Shown: positions 8,351 through 15,634 of the stretch, one piece after another
How the letters are laid out: each line of letters starts with the position of its first letter
Numbering within the stretch: position 1 is the stretch's first letter
Origin: Solwaraspora sp. WMMD1047
GTDB lineage: Bacteria > Actinomycetota > Actinomycetes > Mycobacteriales > Micromonosporaceae
NCBI RefSeq assembly: GCF_029626155.1
Contig: NZ_JARUBL010000001.1
Coordinates: forward strand, 1,054,001-1,118,000
Direction of reading: 5' to 3'
DNA: 64,000 nucleotides
The notes under the pieces: model-generated
What the model saw: the letters and a program-made list of their open reading frames with translations, nothing else
What the model was told of the DNA's origin: nothing
The model's database searches: none
Program-made: the position numbers and the translations under genes

Positions 8351-9241
8351 CTATTGGCCCTGCGGAATGCGCTTCTGGAGGCGGGCGAGTGCCTTGTTGG
8401 TGCCGCCACGGGCGTTCGTGGCGCGCGGCGAGGCGCCTCCGAGCTGCCAGAACGGGTCCGTCAACACCCAGCCCATGATGTCGATGATGATCACGGCAGC
8501 CTTGCTGGTCTTCACTCGGATCGCCCGGTCCCCACCGATCAGGGTCTGGGCGAAGTTGGCGAGGTTCGCAGTGGCGTAGTTGATGTTCGAGATGCCCGGG
8601 AAGGGACCCTCGTCCCAGACGGACGCGTAGCCGCCGGAAACCGGGCTGGCGACGGTCAGGTTGATCTGAACCGCGCCGATGCCGCCCGCGAACAGTTCTG
8701 ACAGGTCGACGATTGCGTCCGGGGTGGTGTTGCTGTTCTTCGGCAGCAGGCGGCCGGACGAGTCGAAGGTGCTACCCGGCTTGAGGAAGGCCCGGCCGGC
8801 CGCGGTCCGGGTGTCGACCCAACGGAACGGGGACTCCGGCCACGGCATGAACGCCCAGGTGGGCGAGTACGCCGTGGTCAGGAACCGCTCGCCCTCGACC
8901 TCGCCGACGGCGTTGAAGTCGCCGTAGCTGTCGACGTAGATGCTGCCCGAGGGGGCGGTGGTCGGGTTGATCGTCTCCGACAGCTCGACGGAGAGTGCCG
9001 GGCCGGCCGAGTTGTTGAGGCGCAGCGTCGGGTTGGTGGCGTTGCCGGAGGTGAGGGTGGTGGTGGTCGTCCCGCCGGTGTTGGCGGAGCCGATCACCAC
9101 CGGGTCGCCGGGGGCCGCCTGGGCTGGGCTGCCGACCATCGAGCCGACAACGCCCGCTCCAGCGGCCCCCGCGGCCACGGTTCCGGCGCGCCGCAGCAGC
9201 TTGCGCCGGCCGACCGTACGACTCTGGTCTTGCTCCTGCAT
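8351..9241 (-). CDS. Tat-exported protein with a DTR/VDxxGW-type beta domain
   Basis: A 296-residue exported protein. The N-terminus has a twin-arginine motif (GRRKLLRRAG), a hydrophobic stretch and a likely cleavage site after SPAQA near residue 38. The mature part resembles a module common in secreted actinobacterial proteins: RWVDTRTAAGR near residue 140, VQINLTVASPVSGGYASV, SNINYATANLANF, then VIIIDIMGWV. In other proteins this module repeats or accompanies hydrolases; here it stands alone with a basic C-terminal tail. The ATG at 9241 follows GGGAGGAA. I cannot give a function beyond probable surface or extracellular location. Confidence 0.7.
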   Translation of the reverse strand: MQEQDQSRTVGRRKLLRRAGTVAAGAAGAGVVGSMVGSPAQAAPGDPVVIGSANTGGTTTTTLTSGNATNPTLRLNNSAGPALSVELSETINPTTAPSGSIYVDSYGDFNAVGEVEGERFLTTAYSPTWAFMPWPESPFRWVDTRTAAGRAFLKPGSTFDSSGRLLPKNSNTTPDAIVDLSELFAGGIGAVQINLTVASPVSGGYASVWDEGPFPGISNINYATANLANFAQTLIGGDRAIRVKTSKAAVIIIDIMGWVLTDPFWQLGGASPRATNARGGTNKALARLQKRIPQGQ

Positions 9242-9369
9242 GTGGGTGTTCCTCCCGTGTGAAAGCCCGCAGAGAAAACGGGCGCAGGAGATGATTGCAG
9301 GTCTACATAGACCAACGCATGAGACGTTCGGTCAGGATTCTTTAGGTTTGCCCCGTGGGACGGGCGGGG

Positions 9370-9870
9370 TCAGCCGGCGTACGGCTCGAAGCGGACGACG
9401 GTCACCTTGATGTCCGCTCCGGACGGTGCGGTATAGGTGACGGTCTGTCCCGAGCGGGTGCCGAGGATGGCCTGGCCGAGGGCCGACTCCGGACTGTAGA
9501 CGGTCAGGTCGGTGGTGGCGGCGATCTCGCGGGAGCCGAGCAGGAAGGTCTCGGTGTCGTCGGTGTCGTCGTCGAAGTGGATGGTGACGACGGTGCCGGG
9601 GGCCACCGCGTCCGCCGTCGGTGCCTCACCCACCCGAGCGGTACGCAGCAGCTCCTGCAGGTAGCGGATCCGGGCCTCCTGCTTGCCCTGTTCCTCACGG
9701 GCGGCGTGGTAGCCGCCGTTCTCCTTGAGGTCGCCTTCCTCCCGCCGGGCGTTGATCTCGGCGGCCACTGCCGGCCGCGCGGCGATCATCTCGTCCAGCT
9801 CGGCCTGCAGCCGGTCGTGCGCCTCCTGGGACAGCCAGGTTGCGGTCGCGTCGCGGTCGGTCGTAGACAC
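9370..9870 (-). CDS. greA: transcription elongation factor GreA
   Basis: A 166-residue factor that enters the secondary channel of RNA polymerase and triggers cleavage of backtracked transcripts. It has the expected two domains: an N-terminal antiparallel coiled coil (residues 8-80) with the tip segment EGDLKENGGYHAAREEQG, including the acidic residues that hold magnesium, and a C-terminal FKBP-like domain with VTIHFDDD and SPESALGQAILG. I place the start at the GTG at 9870, which has a GAGGAG site, instead of the longer frame from 9918. Its place beside DUF4307 and mca is the standard actinobacterial order. Confidence 0.93.
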   Translation of the reverse strand: MSTTDRDATATWLSQEAHDRLQAELDEMIAARPAVAAEINARREEGDLKENGGYHAAREEQGKQEARIRYLQELLRTARVGEAPTADAVAPGTVVTIHFDDDTDDTETFLLGSREIAATTDLTVYSPESALGQAILGTRSGQTVTYTAPSGADIKVTVVRFEPYAG

Positions 9871-9978
9871 GGGCGATCTCCTCGGGTGGACGTAGGGCGG
9901 ACAGGGACGAATTACCAAGTTACCAGTGCGCTACACGTGAGGCCCCTGGTGTTTTGTCGGGAGGTCGGCAGAAGCGGG

Positions 9979-10413
9979 TCAGTCCGCGGGGCGGCAGCGG
10001 ACGACCTCGCCGAGCATCGGCCGGGCGGTGGTGACCAGCCGGTGCCGGACGGTGGGGTGCCGCTCGCCGGGGGCGGCCCGCACCACAACCTCCTCGCGGG
10101 CCACCTCGGCGCCGTCGCGTGACCGGGCTCGCACCACGCAGGTGGCGGCGCCGCCGGGCGGCACGGTGACCCGGAAGTCGACGAGCACCTGGTTGTCGGT
10201 GATCTCGGTGTAGGTGATCACCTCGGCGGTGTAGTTCGGGTCGCCGTACTGCTGGTAGAGCCGCATGCTGACCAGGGCCAGGCCGGCGATCATGGCGGCC
10301 GCCAGCAGCCCCGCCAGCCAGGGTCGCCGACGCTGCCCGGAGCGCCGCCGACCGTAACGGCCGGGTGGGAAAACCGGCGCGGTGGGCGAATCTGTGGCGT
10401 GCGTCTCGGTCAC
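9979..10413 (-). CDS. DUF4307 single-pass membrane protein
   Basis: A 144-residue protein of the DUF4307 family, conserved next to mca in actinobacteria. It has a proline-rich, basic cytoplasmic N-terminus, one membrane helix at about residues 32-50 (LAGLLAAAMIAGLALVSMRL), and an extracytoplasmic beta-rich domain with a conserved cysteine pair (ATCVVRARSRDG and GEVVRCRPAD). The GTG at 10413 has a purine-rich site upstream. The gene diverges from mca. No biochemical role is established for the family; its constant position suggests a link to mycothiol detoxification. Confidence 0.85.
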   Translation of the reverse strand: MTETHATDSPTAPVFPPGRYGRRRSGQRRRPWLAGLLAAAMIAGLALVSMRLYQQYGDPNYTAEVITYTEITDNQVLVDFRVTVPPGGAATCVVRARSRDGAEVAREEVVVRAAPGERHPTVRHRLVTTARPMLGEVVRCRPAD

Positions 10414-10527
10414 CGGGGGCGCTCTCCCGCGTTCGTTGTCGGTGCCATCGGTGAGAATGGCAGAGTCCATCTTCTCAGCAGGTGTACACCTTCCCACTAG
10501 GTGAACACGAATCAGGGAGCGACCCCG

Positions 10528-11409
10528 GTGGCAGAGCGACTGCGGCTCATGGCTGTGCACGCCCACCCCGACGACGAGTCCAGCAAGGGCGCGGCGACGA
10601 TGGCGAAATATGTCGCCGAGGGGGTGGATGTCCTGGTCGTCACGTGTACGGGTGGTGAACGCGGCAGCGTGTTGAACCCGAAACTCGACCGGCCGGAGGT
10701 CTGGGCCAACATCGGCGAGATCCGGCGGGCCGAGATGGACGCCGCCCGGGCCATCCTCGGCGTCGAGCAGGCGTGGCTGGGTTTCGTCGACTCCGGGCTG
10801 CCGGAGGGCGACCCGCTGCCGCCGCTGCCGGAGGGCTGCTTCGCCCTGGAGGAGGTCGAGGTGGCCGCCGGGCCGCTGGTCCGGCTGATCCGGGAGTTCC
10901 GCCCGCACGTCCTCACCACGTACGACGAGGAGGGCGGCTACCCGCACCCGGACCACATCATGTGCCACAAGGTCAGCGTGGCGGCCTTCGACGCGGCCGG
11001 TGACGCGGAGCGCTACCCGGAGGCGGGCGAGCCGTGGCAGCCGTTGAAGCTCTACTACGACATCGGCTTCTCCCGCGGCAAGATCATGGCGCTGCACGAG
11101 GAGATGCTCGCCCGCGAGCTGAAGTCGCCGTACGGCGAGTGGATCGAGCGCTGGGCCGACCGGGAGGACAAGGGTCCCCGGATCACCACCCGGGTGCCGT
11201 GCGCCGACTACTTCCCGGTCCGCGACGACGCGCTGCGGGCGCACGCCACCCAGGTCGACCCGGACGGCTTCTGGTTCCACGTGCCGATGGAGCTGCAGAG
11301 GAAGGCCTGGCCGACGGAGGACTTCCAGCTGGTGAAGTCGTTCGTCGACAGCCCGGTGCCGGAATCGGACCTGTTCGCCGGGATTCGCGGGACCGCGCAC
11401 GCCGGCTGA
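10528..11409 (+). CDS. mca: mycothiol S-conjugate amidase
   Basis: A zinc amidase of the LmbE/MshB family, 293 residues. It cleaves mycothiol S-conjugates to a mercapturic acid, which is exported, and GlcN-Ins, which is recycled. Zinc ligands appear in the N-terminal VHAHPDDESSKG and in the later GGYPHPDHIMCHK. The long form with KIMALHEEMLAREL and the WFHVP segment distinguishes Mca from MshB. The GTG at 10528 has AGGGAG 8 bp upstream; a GTG at 10501 would add nine residues. It shows that the host uses mycothiol as its main thiol, and it is followed at once by the small membrane gene that accompanies mca elsewhere. Confidence 0.93.
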   Translation: MAERLRLMAVHAHPDDESSKGAATMAKYVAEGVDVLVVTCTGGERGSVLNPKLDRPEVWANIGEIRRAEMDAARAILGVEQAWLGFVDSGLPEGDPLPPLPEGCFALEEVEVAAGPLVRLIREFRPHVLTTYDEEGGYPHPDHIMCHKVSVAAFDAAGDAERYPEAGEPWQPLKLYYDIGFSRGKIMALHEEMLARELKSPYGEWIERWADREDKGPRITTRVPCADYFPVRDDALRAHATQVDPDGFWFHVPMELQRKAWPTEDFQLVKSFVDSPVPESDLFAGIRGTAHAG

Positions 11410-11516
11410 GCCCGCGAGCGCGTACCGTGGTCGACCGGGACCGGCGGCGGACGAAGGGGCCGCTGGCGGACACCGGCCGGTGGTAGAGCGCGGCCGGATG
11501 ATGATCAAGGAGCAGC

Positions 11517-11861
11517 ATGGTGACCGGCGCAGGGTTGCTCGCCGAGCGGGTGCTCGCCGAGAACAACTTCGGGGACACCCGGACCGGCGGTCTGGCCGGT
11601 CCGATGGGCATGTTCCTCATCATCCTGTTGGGGATCGTGACCGTTTTGCTGATTCGGAACATGAATGCCCGGTTGCGTCGGCTACCGGACCGGTTCCCCG
11701 CCGACGGCGGCGGGTCCGACGAGGGCCGGGTCGATTCGAGAGTCGTTGATCCGACACTGGAGACCGCGCCGGGACGTGCCAGCTTGGATGAATCTGGTGG
11801 GAGCGTTTCCAGGGGCCCCACCAGCAGCGAAAATCCCACTCCGGGACATGATTCACGCTAA
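11517..11861 (+). CDS. small single-pass membrane protein downstream of mca
   Basis: A 114-residue protein with a short N-terminus, one membrane helix at about residues 30-48 (GMFLIILLGIVTVLLIRNM), the conserved motif NMNARLRRLPDRF just inside the membrane, and a long polar, disordered tail. The helix-plus-RLRRLP design is typical of the small gene that follows mca in many actinobacteria (Rv1083-like). The ATG follows AAGGAG. The function is unknown. In mycobacteria the next gene is the DUF255 protein; here about 5.6 kb of accessory genes intervene. Confidence 0.75.
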   Translation: MVTGAGLLAERVLAENNFGDTRTGGLAGPMGMFLIILLGIVTVLLIRNMNARLRRLPDRFPADGGGSDEGRVDSRVVDPTLETAPGRASLDESGGSVSRGPTSSENPTPGHDSR

Positions 11862-11905
11862 ACGGGTCGGCCGCCCCCTGTTGCGCCAAACCGCTTTGGC
11901 TTAGC

Positions 11906-11942
11906 CTTCCGCCGGGGACCAAAAGTCCCGCGTGCGCGGAAG
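11906..11942 (+). promoter_or_regulatory. nested stem-loop with GGGAC-N5-GTCCC core
   Basis: Inner arms GGGAC (11915-11919) and GTCCC (11925-11929) enclose CAAAA; outer arms CTTCCGC (11906-11912) and GCGGAAG (11936-11942) enclose the whole. It lies just before the ribosome binding site of a 27-codon ORF. The core resembles the DevR/DosR half-sites of mycobacteria, but the spacer is one base longer than that consensus. It could be an operator, a terminator for the preceding gene, or an RNA element controlling the c-di-GMP gene. Confidence 0.4.
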
Positions 11943-11951
11943 GGGGCGCCG

Positions 11952-12035
11952 ATGACCATCCGATCCGACGCCCGGCGCCGCGTGCGGCCCGGCCGCGTCC
12001 CGACCTGGCGCACCCCGAACGGTGCGGATCCATGA
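11952..12035 (+). CDS. 27-codon ORF coupled to the GGDEF-EAL gene
   Basis: A short ORF with a strong purine-rich site (GGAAGGGGGC) and an ATG at 11952. It encodes a basic, arginine-rich peptide beginning MTIRSDARRR. Its TGA (12033-12035) overlaps the ATG of the c-di-GMP gene (12032) in an ATGA arrangement. The GGDEF-EAL gene has no binding site of its own, so its translation probably depends on ribosomes finishing this ORF. A leader role is as likely as a functional peptide. Confidence 0.5.
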   Translation: MTIRSDARRRVRPGRVPTWRTPNGADP

Positions 12036-14593
12036 CCTCGCCCACCGGGTTCTGGTCCCGCCTCGGCCGGTGGGCCGGCGTCCTGCCGGCGCAGCCGAGG
12101 ATGCTGGTGCTGACCGCGTCGGTGCTGATCGCCGCGCTCGCCGCCGCCGCCGTCGGACTCGCCGTCCCCGCCACCCTGCCGGCCGACGACTGGCTGGCGC
12201 CGTTGGCCCGCTTCGGGCTCGCCACCGGGGTGGTGGCGCTGGCCCAACTGGCCCGGCTGCGCTTCCGGGTCAGCTCCGGCGTGGTGAGCGTGAGCTGGGG
12301 CGAGGCCGCCCTGATCGTCGGCCTCTTCCTCGTACCGCCCGGTTGGATGCCGGCCGCCGCCCTGGCCGGCGGGCTGCTCGCCTGGGCGACCATCTCGATC
12401 TTCTTCGACCCCCGGCCGCCGCTGAACGTGCTGCACACCGCCGGGACCATCGCGGTGGCCGCCGCCCTCGCCACCAGCGTGATCACGCTCTTCGGTGCGC
12501 CGTTCGACACCGCGCCGTCGCCGTTCCTGGCCGCCGGGCTGGTCGCCGGCTCGCTGGTCTACCTGCTCACCACCGTCTGGCTGGCCGGGCTCACCGCGGC
12601 GCTGCGGCGCGGACTGCCGATGTGGTCGCTGGTGCTGCGGGCCCTGCACGGCAAGCTGTTGATGTTCGTCGGCAACGTGCTGGTCGGGCTCGGGGTCGTG
12701 ATGCTGCTGGTCCACGACGCCCGCTGGCTGGTGCTGTTGCCGCTGGTGCTCTGGCTGCTGCAGCAGACCTACAGCCACCGGCTGCGCGCCGACGACGAGC
12801 GGCGCACCTGGCGGGCCTTCGCAGAGGCGACCGGCGCGCTCAACCAGCTCGACGAGCACAGCGTGGCGACGAACGGCACCCGGGGAGCGCTGCGGCTGTT
12901 CGGCGCCGAGCAGGTGGAGTTGGACCTGGCCCGCCCGGAGGGCCGGCTGCGCCGCTACGTCGGCCGGGTCGACGCGCCGGTGATCGACTGCGAGCTGGCC
13001 GCCCCACCGGCCGCCGAGGCGCTCGCGGTCGACGAGCACGAACTGGCCCGGACGCTTGAGGTCGGCGCGGCGACCGTCGGCATGCTGCGGGTCCGGTTCC
13101 CCCGGTCGATCGTGCCGGGTCCGCGTGACCACGACGCCCTTTCCGCGTACGGAGACGCGCTGGCGGCCGCGTTGCACGACGCCGCCACCCACCAGGAGCT
13201 GCGGGCGGTCACCGAGCGGTCGTCGTTCGACGCGGTGCACGACCCGCTGACCCGGCTCGCCAACCGGGCGGCGATGCTCGCCAAGGGCGACGCCGCGCTG
13301 CACCAGCTCCCCCACGACCACCCGGTGGCGCTGCTGCTGCTCGACCTGAACCACTTCAAGGAGGTCAACGACACCCTCGGGCACGCGGCCGGAGACCAGC
13401 TGCTCCAGGTGACCGCCACCCGGCTGGGTGAGCTGGCCCGGCCGGGGGAGCTGCTCGGCCGCCTCGGCGGCGACGAGTTCGCCCTGCTGGTGACGTCTCT
13501 GCCGACGCTTGCCGAGTCGACCTCGCTGGGGGACCGGCCGGCCGCGCCGCACGCGCTGCGCCGGGCCCGGGAGATCGTCGAACAGCTGGCCAACCCGATC
13601 GAGGTGGCCGGGGTGCGGATGTCGGTCGAGGTCTCGGTCGGGGTGGTGGTGGCCGGCGCCGGCACCGCCGACATGACCGAGCTGCTGCGCCGGGCCGACA
13701 TCGCGATGTACCAGGCCAAGTCCGGCGGCAGCAGCGTCGCCACGTACGACAGTTCCCGGGACGCGGCGAGCACCGACCGACTGGCGCTGCTCGCGGAGCT
13801 GCGCGAAGCGCTTCGAACCGACGACCAGCTGGTGCTCGCCCTGCAGCCGGCGGTGGACCTGACCACCGGCGCGCCGACCGGGGTGGAGGCGTTGATCCGC
13901 TGGTCGCACCCGCGCCGCGGCCAGCTGCACCCGGTCGACTTCGTCCGCGCGATCGAGGGCAGCGAACTGCTCGGCGCGTTCACCAGGTACGTGGTGGACA
14001 AGGCGTTGCAGGTGGCGGCCGAGTGGGCCCGGCACGGCCTGGACATCCCGATCTCGATCAACCTGTCCGCCCGCAGCCTGCTCGACCCGCGGTTGCCGGG
14101 CGAGGTCGCCGAGTCGCTGCGGACCCACCAGGTGCCGCCGCACCGGTTGGTCCTGGAGATCACCGAGACCGTGGTGATGAGCGAGCTGGAGGTCATCGAC
14201 GAGGTGCTCGCCGCGCTCCGGGCGATGGGCGTGCAGATCGCCGTCGACGACTTCGGCACCGGCTTCTCGTCGCTGACGTTCCTGACCCGGATCGAGGTGG
14301 ACGAGTTGAAGGTGGACCGCTCGTTCGTGATGCGGATGGCCGACTCGCCGGAGGCGGCGGCGATCGTGCGGACCACCGTCGACCTCGGCAAGGAGCTGGG
14401 CCTACGGGTGGTGGCCGAGGGGGTGGAGACCGCCCAGCAGCGCGACGTGCTGGCCCAGCTGGGCTGCACGGCGGCGCAGGGCTACCACTTCTTCAAGCCG
14501 ATGCCGTCCGACAAGGTCATCATCGTGCTGCGTACCCTGCTCGGCTCCTCCCAGGCCCGGGTCTACCCCCTCCGCGCCGACGGCGCCTCCTGA
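12032..14593 (+). CDS. membrane GGDEF-EAL protein (cyclic di-GMP turnover)
   Basis: An 853-residue bifunctional c-di-GMP protein. Residues 20-250 form about seven membrane helices without a known sensor signature, and residues 265-395 form a cytoplasmic linker that looks GAF-like. The diguanylate cyclase domain carries an intact GGDEF at residues 479-483 (LGRLGGDEFALLV). The upstream inhibitory RxxD site reads RPGE, so product inhibition may be lost. The phosphodiesterase domain keeps E619-A-L (GVEALIRWSHP), the DDFGTGFSSL loop and VVAEGVET, so both activities look possible. Translation is coupled to the preceding 27-codon ORF. The last codons recur about 297 bp downstream as part of a tandem duplication. 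Confidence 0.92.
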   Translation: MTSPTGFWSRLGRWAGVLPAQPRMLVLTASVLIAALAAAAVGLAVPATLPADDWLAPLARFGLATGVVALAQLARLRFRVSSGVVSVSWGEAALIVGLFLVPPGWMPAAALAGGLLAWATISIFFDPRPPLNVLHTAGTIAVAAALATSVITLFGAPFDTAPSPFLAAGLVAGSLVYLLTTVWLAGLTAALRRGLPMWSLVLRALHGKLLMFVGNVLVGLGVVMLLVHDARWLVLLPLVLWLLQQTYSHRLRADDERRTWRAFAEATGALNQLDEHSVATNGTRGALRLFGAEQVELDLARPEGRLRRYVGRVDAPVIDCELAAPPAAEALAVDEHELARTLEVGAATVGMLRVRFPRSIVPGPRDHDALSAYGDALAAALHDAATHQELRAVTERSSFDAVHDPLTRLANRAAMLAKGDAALHQLPHDHPVALLLLDLNHFKEVNDTLGHAAGDQLLQVTATRLGELARPGELLGRLGGDEFALLVTSLPTLAESTSLGDRPAAPHALRRAREIVEQLANPIEVAGVRMSVEVSVGVVVAGAGTADMTELLRRADIAMYQAKSGGSSVATYDSSRDAASTDRLALLAELREALRTDDQLVLALQPAVDLTTGAPTGVEALIRWSHPRRGQLHPVDFVRAIEGSELLGAFTRYVVDKALQVAAEWARHGLDIPISINLSARSLLDPRLPGEVAESLRTHQVPPHRLVLEITETVVMSELEVIDEVLAALRAMGVQIAVDDFGTGFSSLTFLTRIEVDELKVDRSFVMRMADSPEAAAIVRTTVDLGKELGLRVVAEGVETAQQRDVLAQLGCTAAQGYHFFKPMPSDKVIIVLRTLLGSSQARVYPLRADGAS

Positions 14594-14866
14594 CGGCTGA
14601 TCCCCGGATACGACGCGCTCCGGTCAGTCGGCCGTGAGCCGGTCGGTGTCGAAGAACGCGACGAAGCTGGTCCAGGAGCCGGGGGTGAAGGTGAGGACCG
14701 GACCACTGCGGTCCTTGCTGTCGCGGATCTCGACCCGCCGTCCAGCGATGCGCGCCTCGACGCACTGTCCCTGAGTGCCGCTACGGCTGCTGGTGCGCCA
14801 AGTGGAGTTGAGAATTTCCACGGTCGGCCCTTCTCTCGGTCGACTGATCCCAGGCGGGTGGTCCCG
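14570..14866. repeat. tandem duplication, copy 1
   Basis: A segment of about 297 bp starting CTCCGCGCCGACGGCGCCTC inside the last codons of the GGDEF-EAL gene and running through the first DUF397 gene. It repeats at once from 14867. Identity is highest across the DUF397 coding region (about 14650-14760), and lowest near the N-terminal codons. Confidence 0.75.
14624..14821 (-). CDS. DUF397 protein, copy 1
   Basis: A 65-residue DUF397 protein. These small proteins sit next to HTH/DUF5753 regulators in actinomycetes; some pairs (WhiJ-like systems) control development and secondary metabolism. The family pattern is present: WRTSSRSGTQGQCVEA near the N-terminus, VEIRDSKDRSGPVLTFTP, then SWTSFVAF. 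The GTG at 14821 follows GAGAAGGG. Its N-terminal eight residues differ from those of the second copy, while the rest is nearly identical. It arose by tandem duplication, and its reading direction continues from the upstream partner copy. Confidence 0.85.
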   Translation of the reverse strand: MEILNSTWRTSSRSGTQGQCVEARIAGRRVEIRDSKDRSGPVLTFTPGSWTSFVAFFDTDRLTAD

Positions 14867-15119
14867 CTCCGCGCCGACGGCGCCTCTTGACGGCTGGTGC
14901 CCGGGTAGGGGCGCGCTCCGGTCAGTCGGCCGTGCGCTGCCCGGTGTCGAGGAATGCGACGAAGCTGGTCCAGGAGCCGGGGGTGAAGGTGAGGACCGGA
15001 CCACTGCGGTCCTTGCTGTCGCGGATCTCGACCCGCCGTCCAGCGACGCGTGCCTCGACGCATTGGCCCTGGGTGCCGGTGCGGGTGCTAACCCGCCAAG
15101 TTTCGTCCAACGGACCCAT
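14867..15119. repeat. tandem duplication, copy 2
   Basis: The second copy starts with the same CTCCGCGCCGACGGCGCCTC segment at 14867, although no GGDEF-EAL gene ends here, and continues through the second DUF397 gene. Homology fades at the N-terminal codons of that gene. Confidence 0.75.
14922..15119 (-). CDS. DUF397 protein, copy 2
   Basis: A 65-residue DUF397 protein nearly identical to the neighbouring copy after residue 8. It starts at the ATG at 15119, 12 bp after the stop of a DUF5753 fragment. That is the classic partner arrangement, so I take this as the ancestral copy. Within the shared part, substitutions are few (for example ARVAG for ARIAG, FLDTG for FFDTD), which points to a recent duplication or continuing gene conversion. 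Confidence 0.87.
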   Translation of the reverse strand: MGPLDETWRVSTRTGTQGQCVEARVAGRRVEIRDSKDRSGPVLTFTPGSWTSFVAFLDTGQRTAD

Positions 15120-15131
15120 GACGACCCCTCC

Positions 15132-15560
15132 CTAGATCAACTCATGCATGAGCTGTTCCATCAGTCTGATGGAGTCTGCCTTGCTCAGTGCGGCCGCGCG
15201 GAGCTCGTCGAAGATGATTCTATAGCGCGCAGCCTCCTCGGTCTCTTCGTGGATCGCGCCGGTCAACCCTTCCGAGAAGACGATGCTGCCATCGGGAGGA
15301 CGAAAGTCCATGAGGGTGAAGGACGCGAGCATGCCTGGAAAGATTCCCTGATCGAATGGAAGAACCTGGATCGAGACGTGCCGCATGTCCTGTGCGACGG
15401 CGACGACATGAGCGAGTTGCTCCCGCATCACGTCCGGCCCACCTGGTGCGGCGGGCGCAGCGGTAGCCGGCGGTTCCGGGCGGCGGGTCAGGTGTCCAAC
15501 CGTGTCCAGCCGCGTCCAGCATTCCATTCGGAGCCCGCTCCTGATTGCGAGGATGGCCAT
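15132..15560 (-). pseudogene. C-terminal fragment of an HTH/DUF5753 regulator
   Basis: The frame encodes the last part of a DUF5753 domain: GGPDVMREQLAHVVAV, VSIQVLPFDQGIFPGMLASF, GSIVFSEGLTGAI, then ARYRIIFDELRAAALS. Full-length relatives have an N-terminal Cro/C1-type HTH and total about 280 residues; here the HTH and the first half of DUF5753 are gone. Just before GGPDV the family's usual 'DEAVLRR'-like segment is replaced by alanine/proline-rich sequence, which suggests a junction or frameshift near 15470-15500. A divergent secreted-protein gene starts 75 bp away. It probably no longer binds DNA, though a free DUF5753 domain could still be made. Confidence 0.7.
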
Positions 15561-15634
15561 CCGGTCCGAGCCGTTCGGCTCCTGACCCAGGGCGCCAGTC
15601 CCTCGTTCTCATCAAGTGGTTCGGAGGTCTCTGC

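Noticed and set aside
11915-11929. Exact DevR/DosR box
   Set aside because: The spacer is five bases rather than four and the outer TT/AA positions do not match, so I list it only as a related palindrome.
11858-14143. 761-residue minus-strand frame opposite the GGDEF-EAL gene
   Set aside because: Composition is typical of an antisense frame (R, Q, G, H-rich) and no domain is visible, while the plus strand has complete catalytic motifs.
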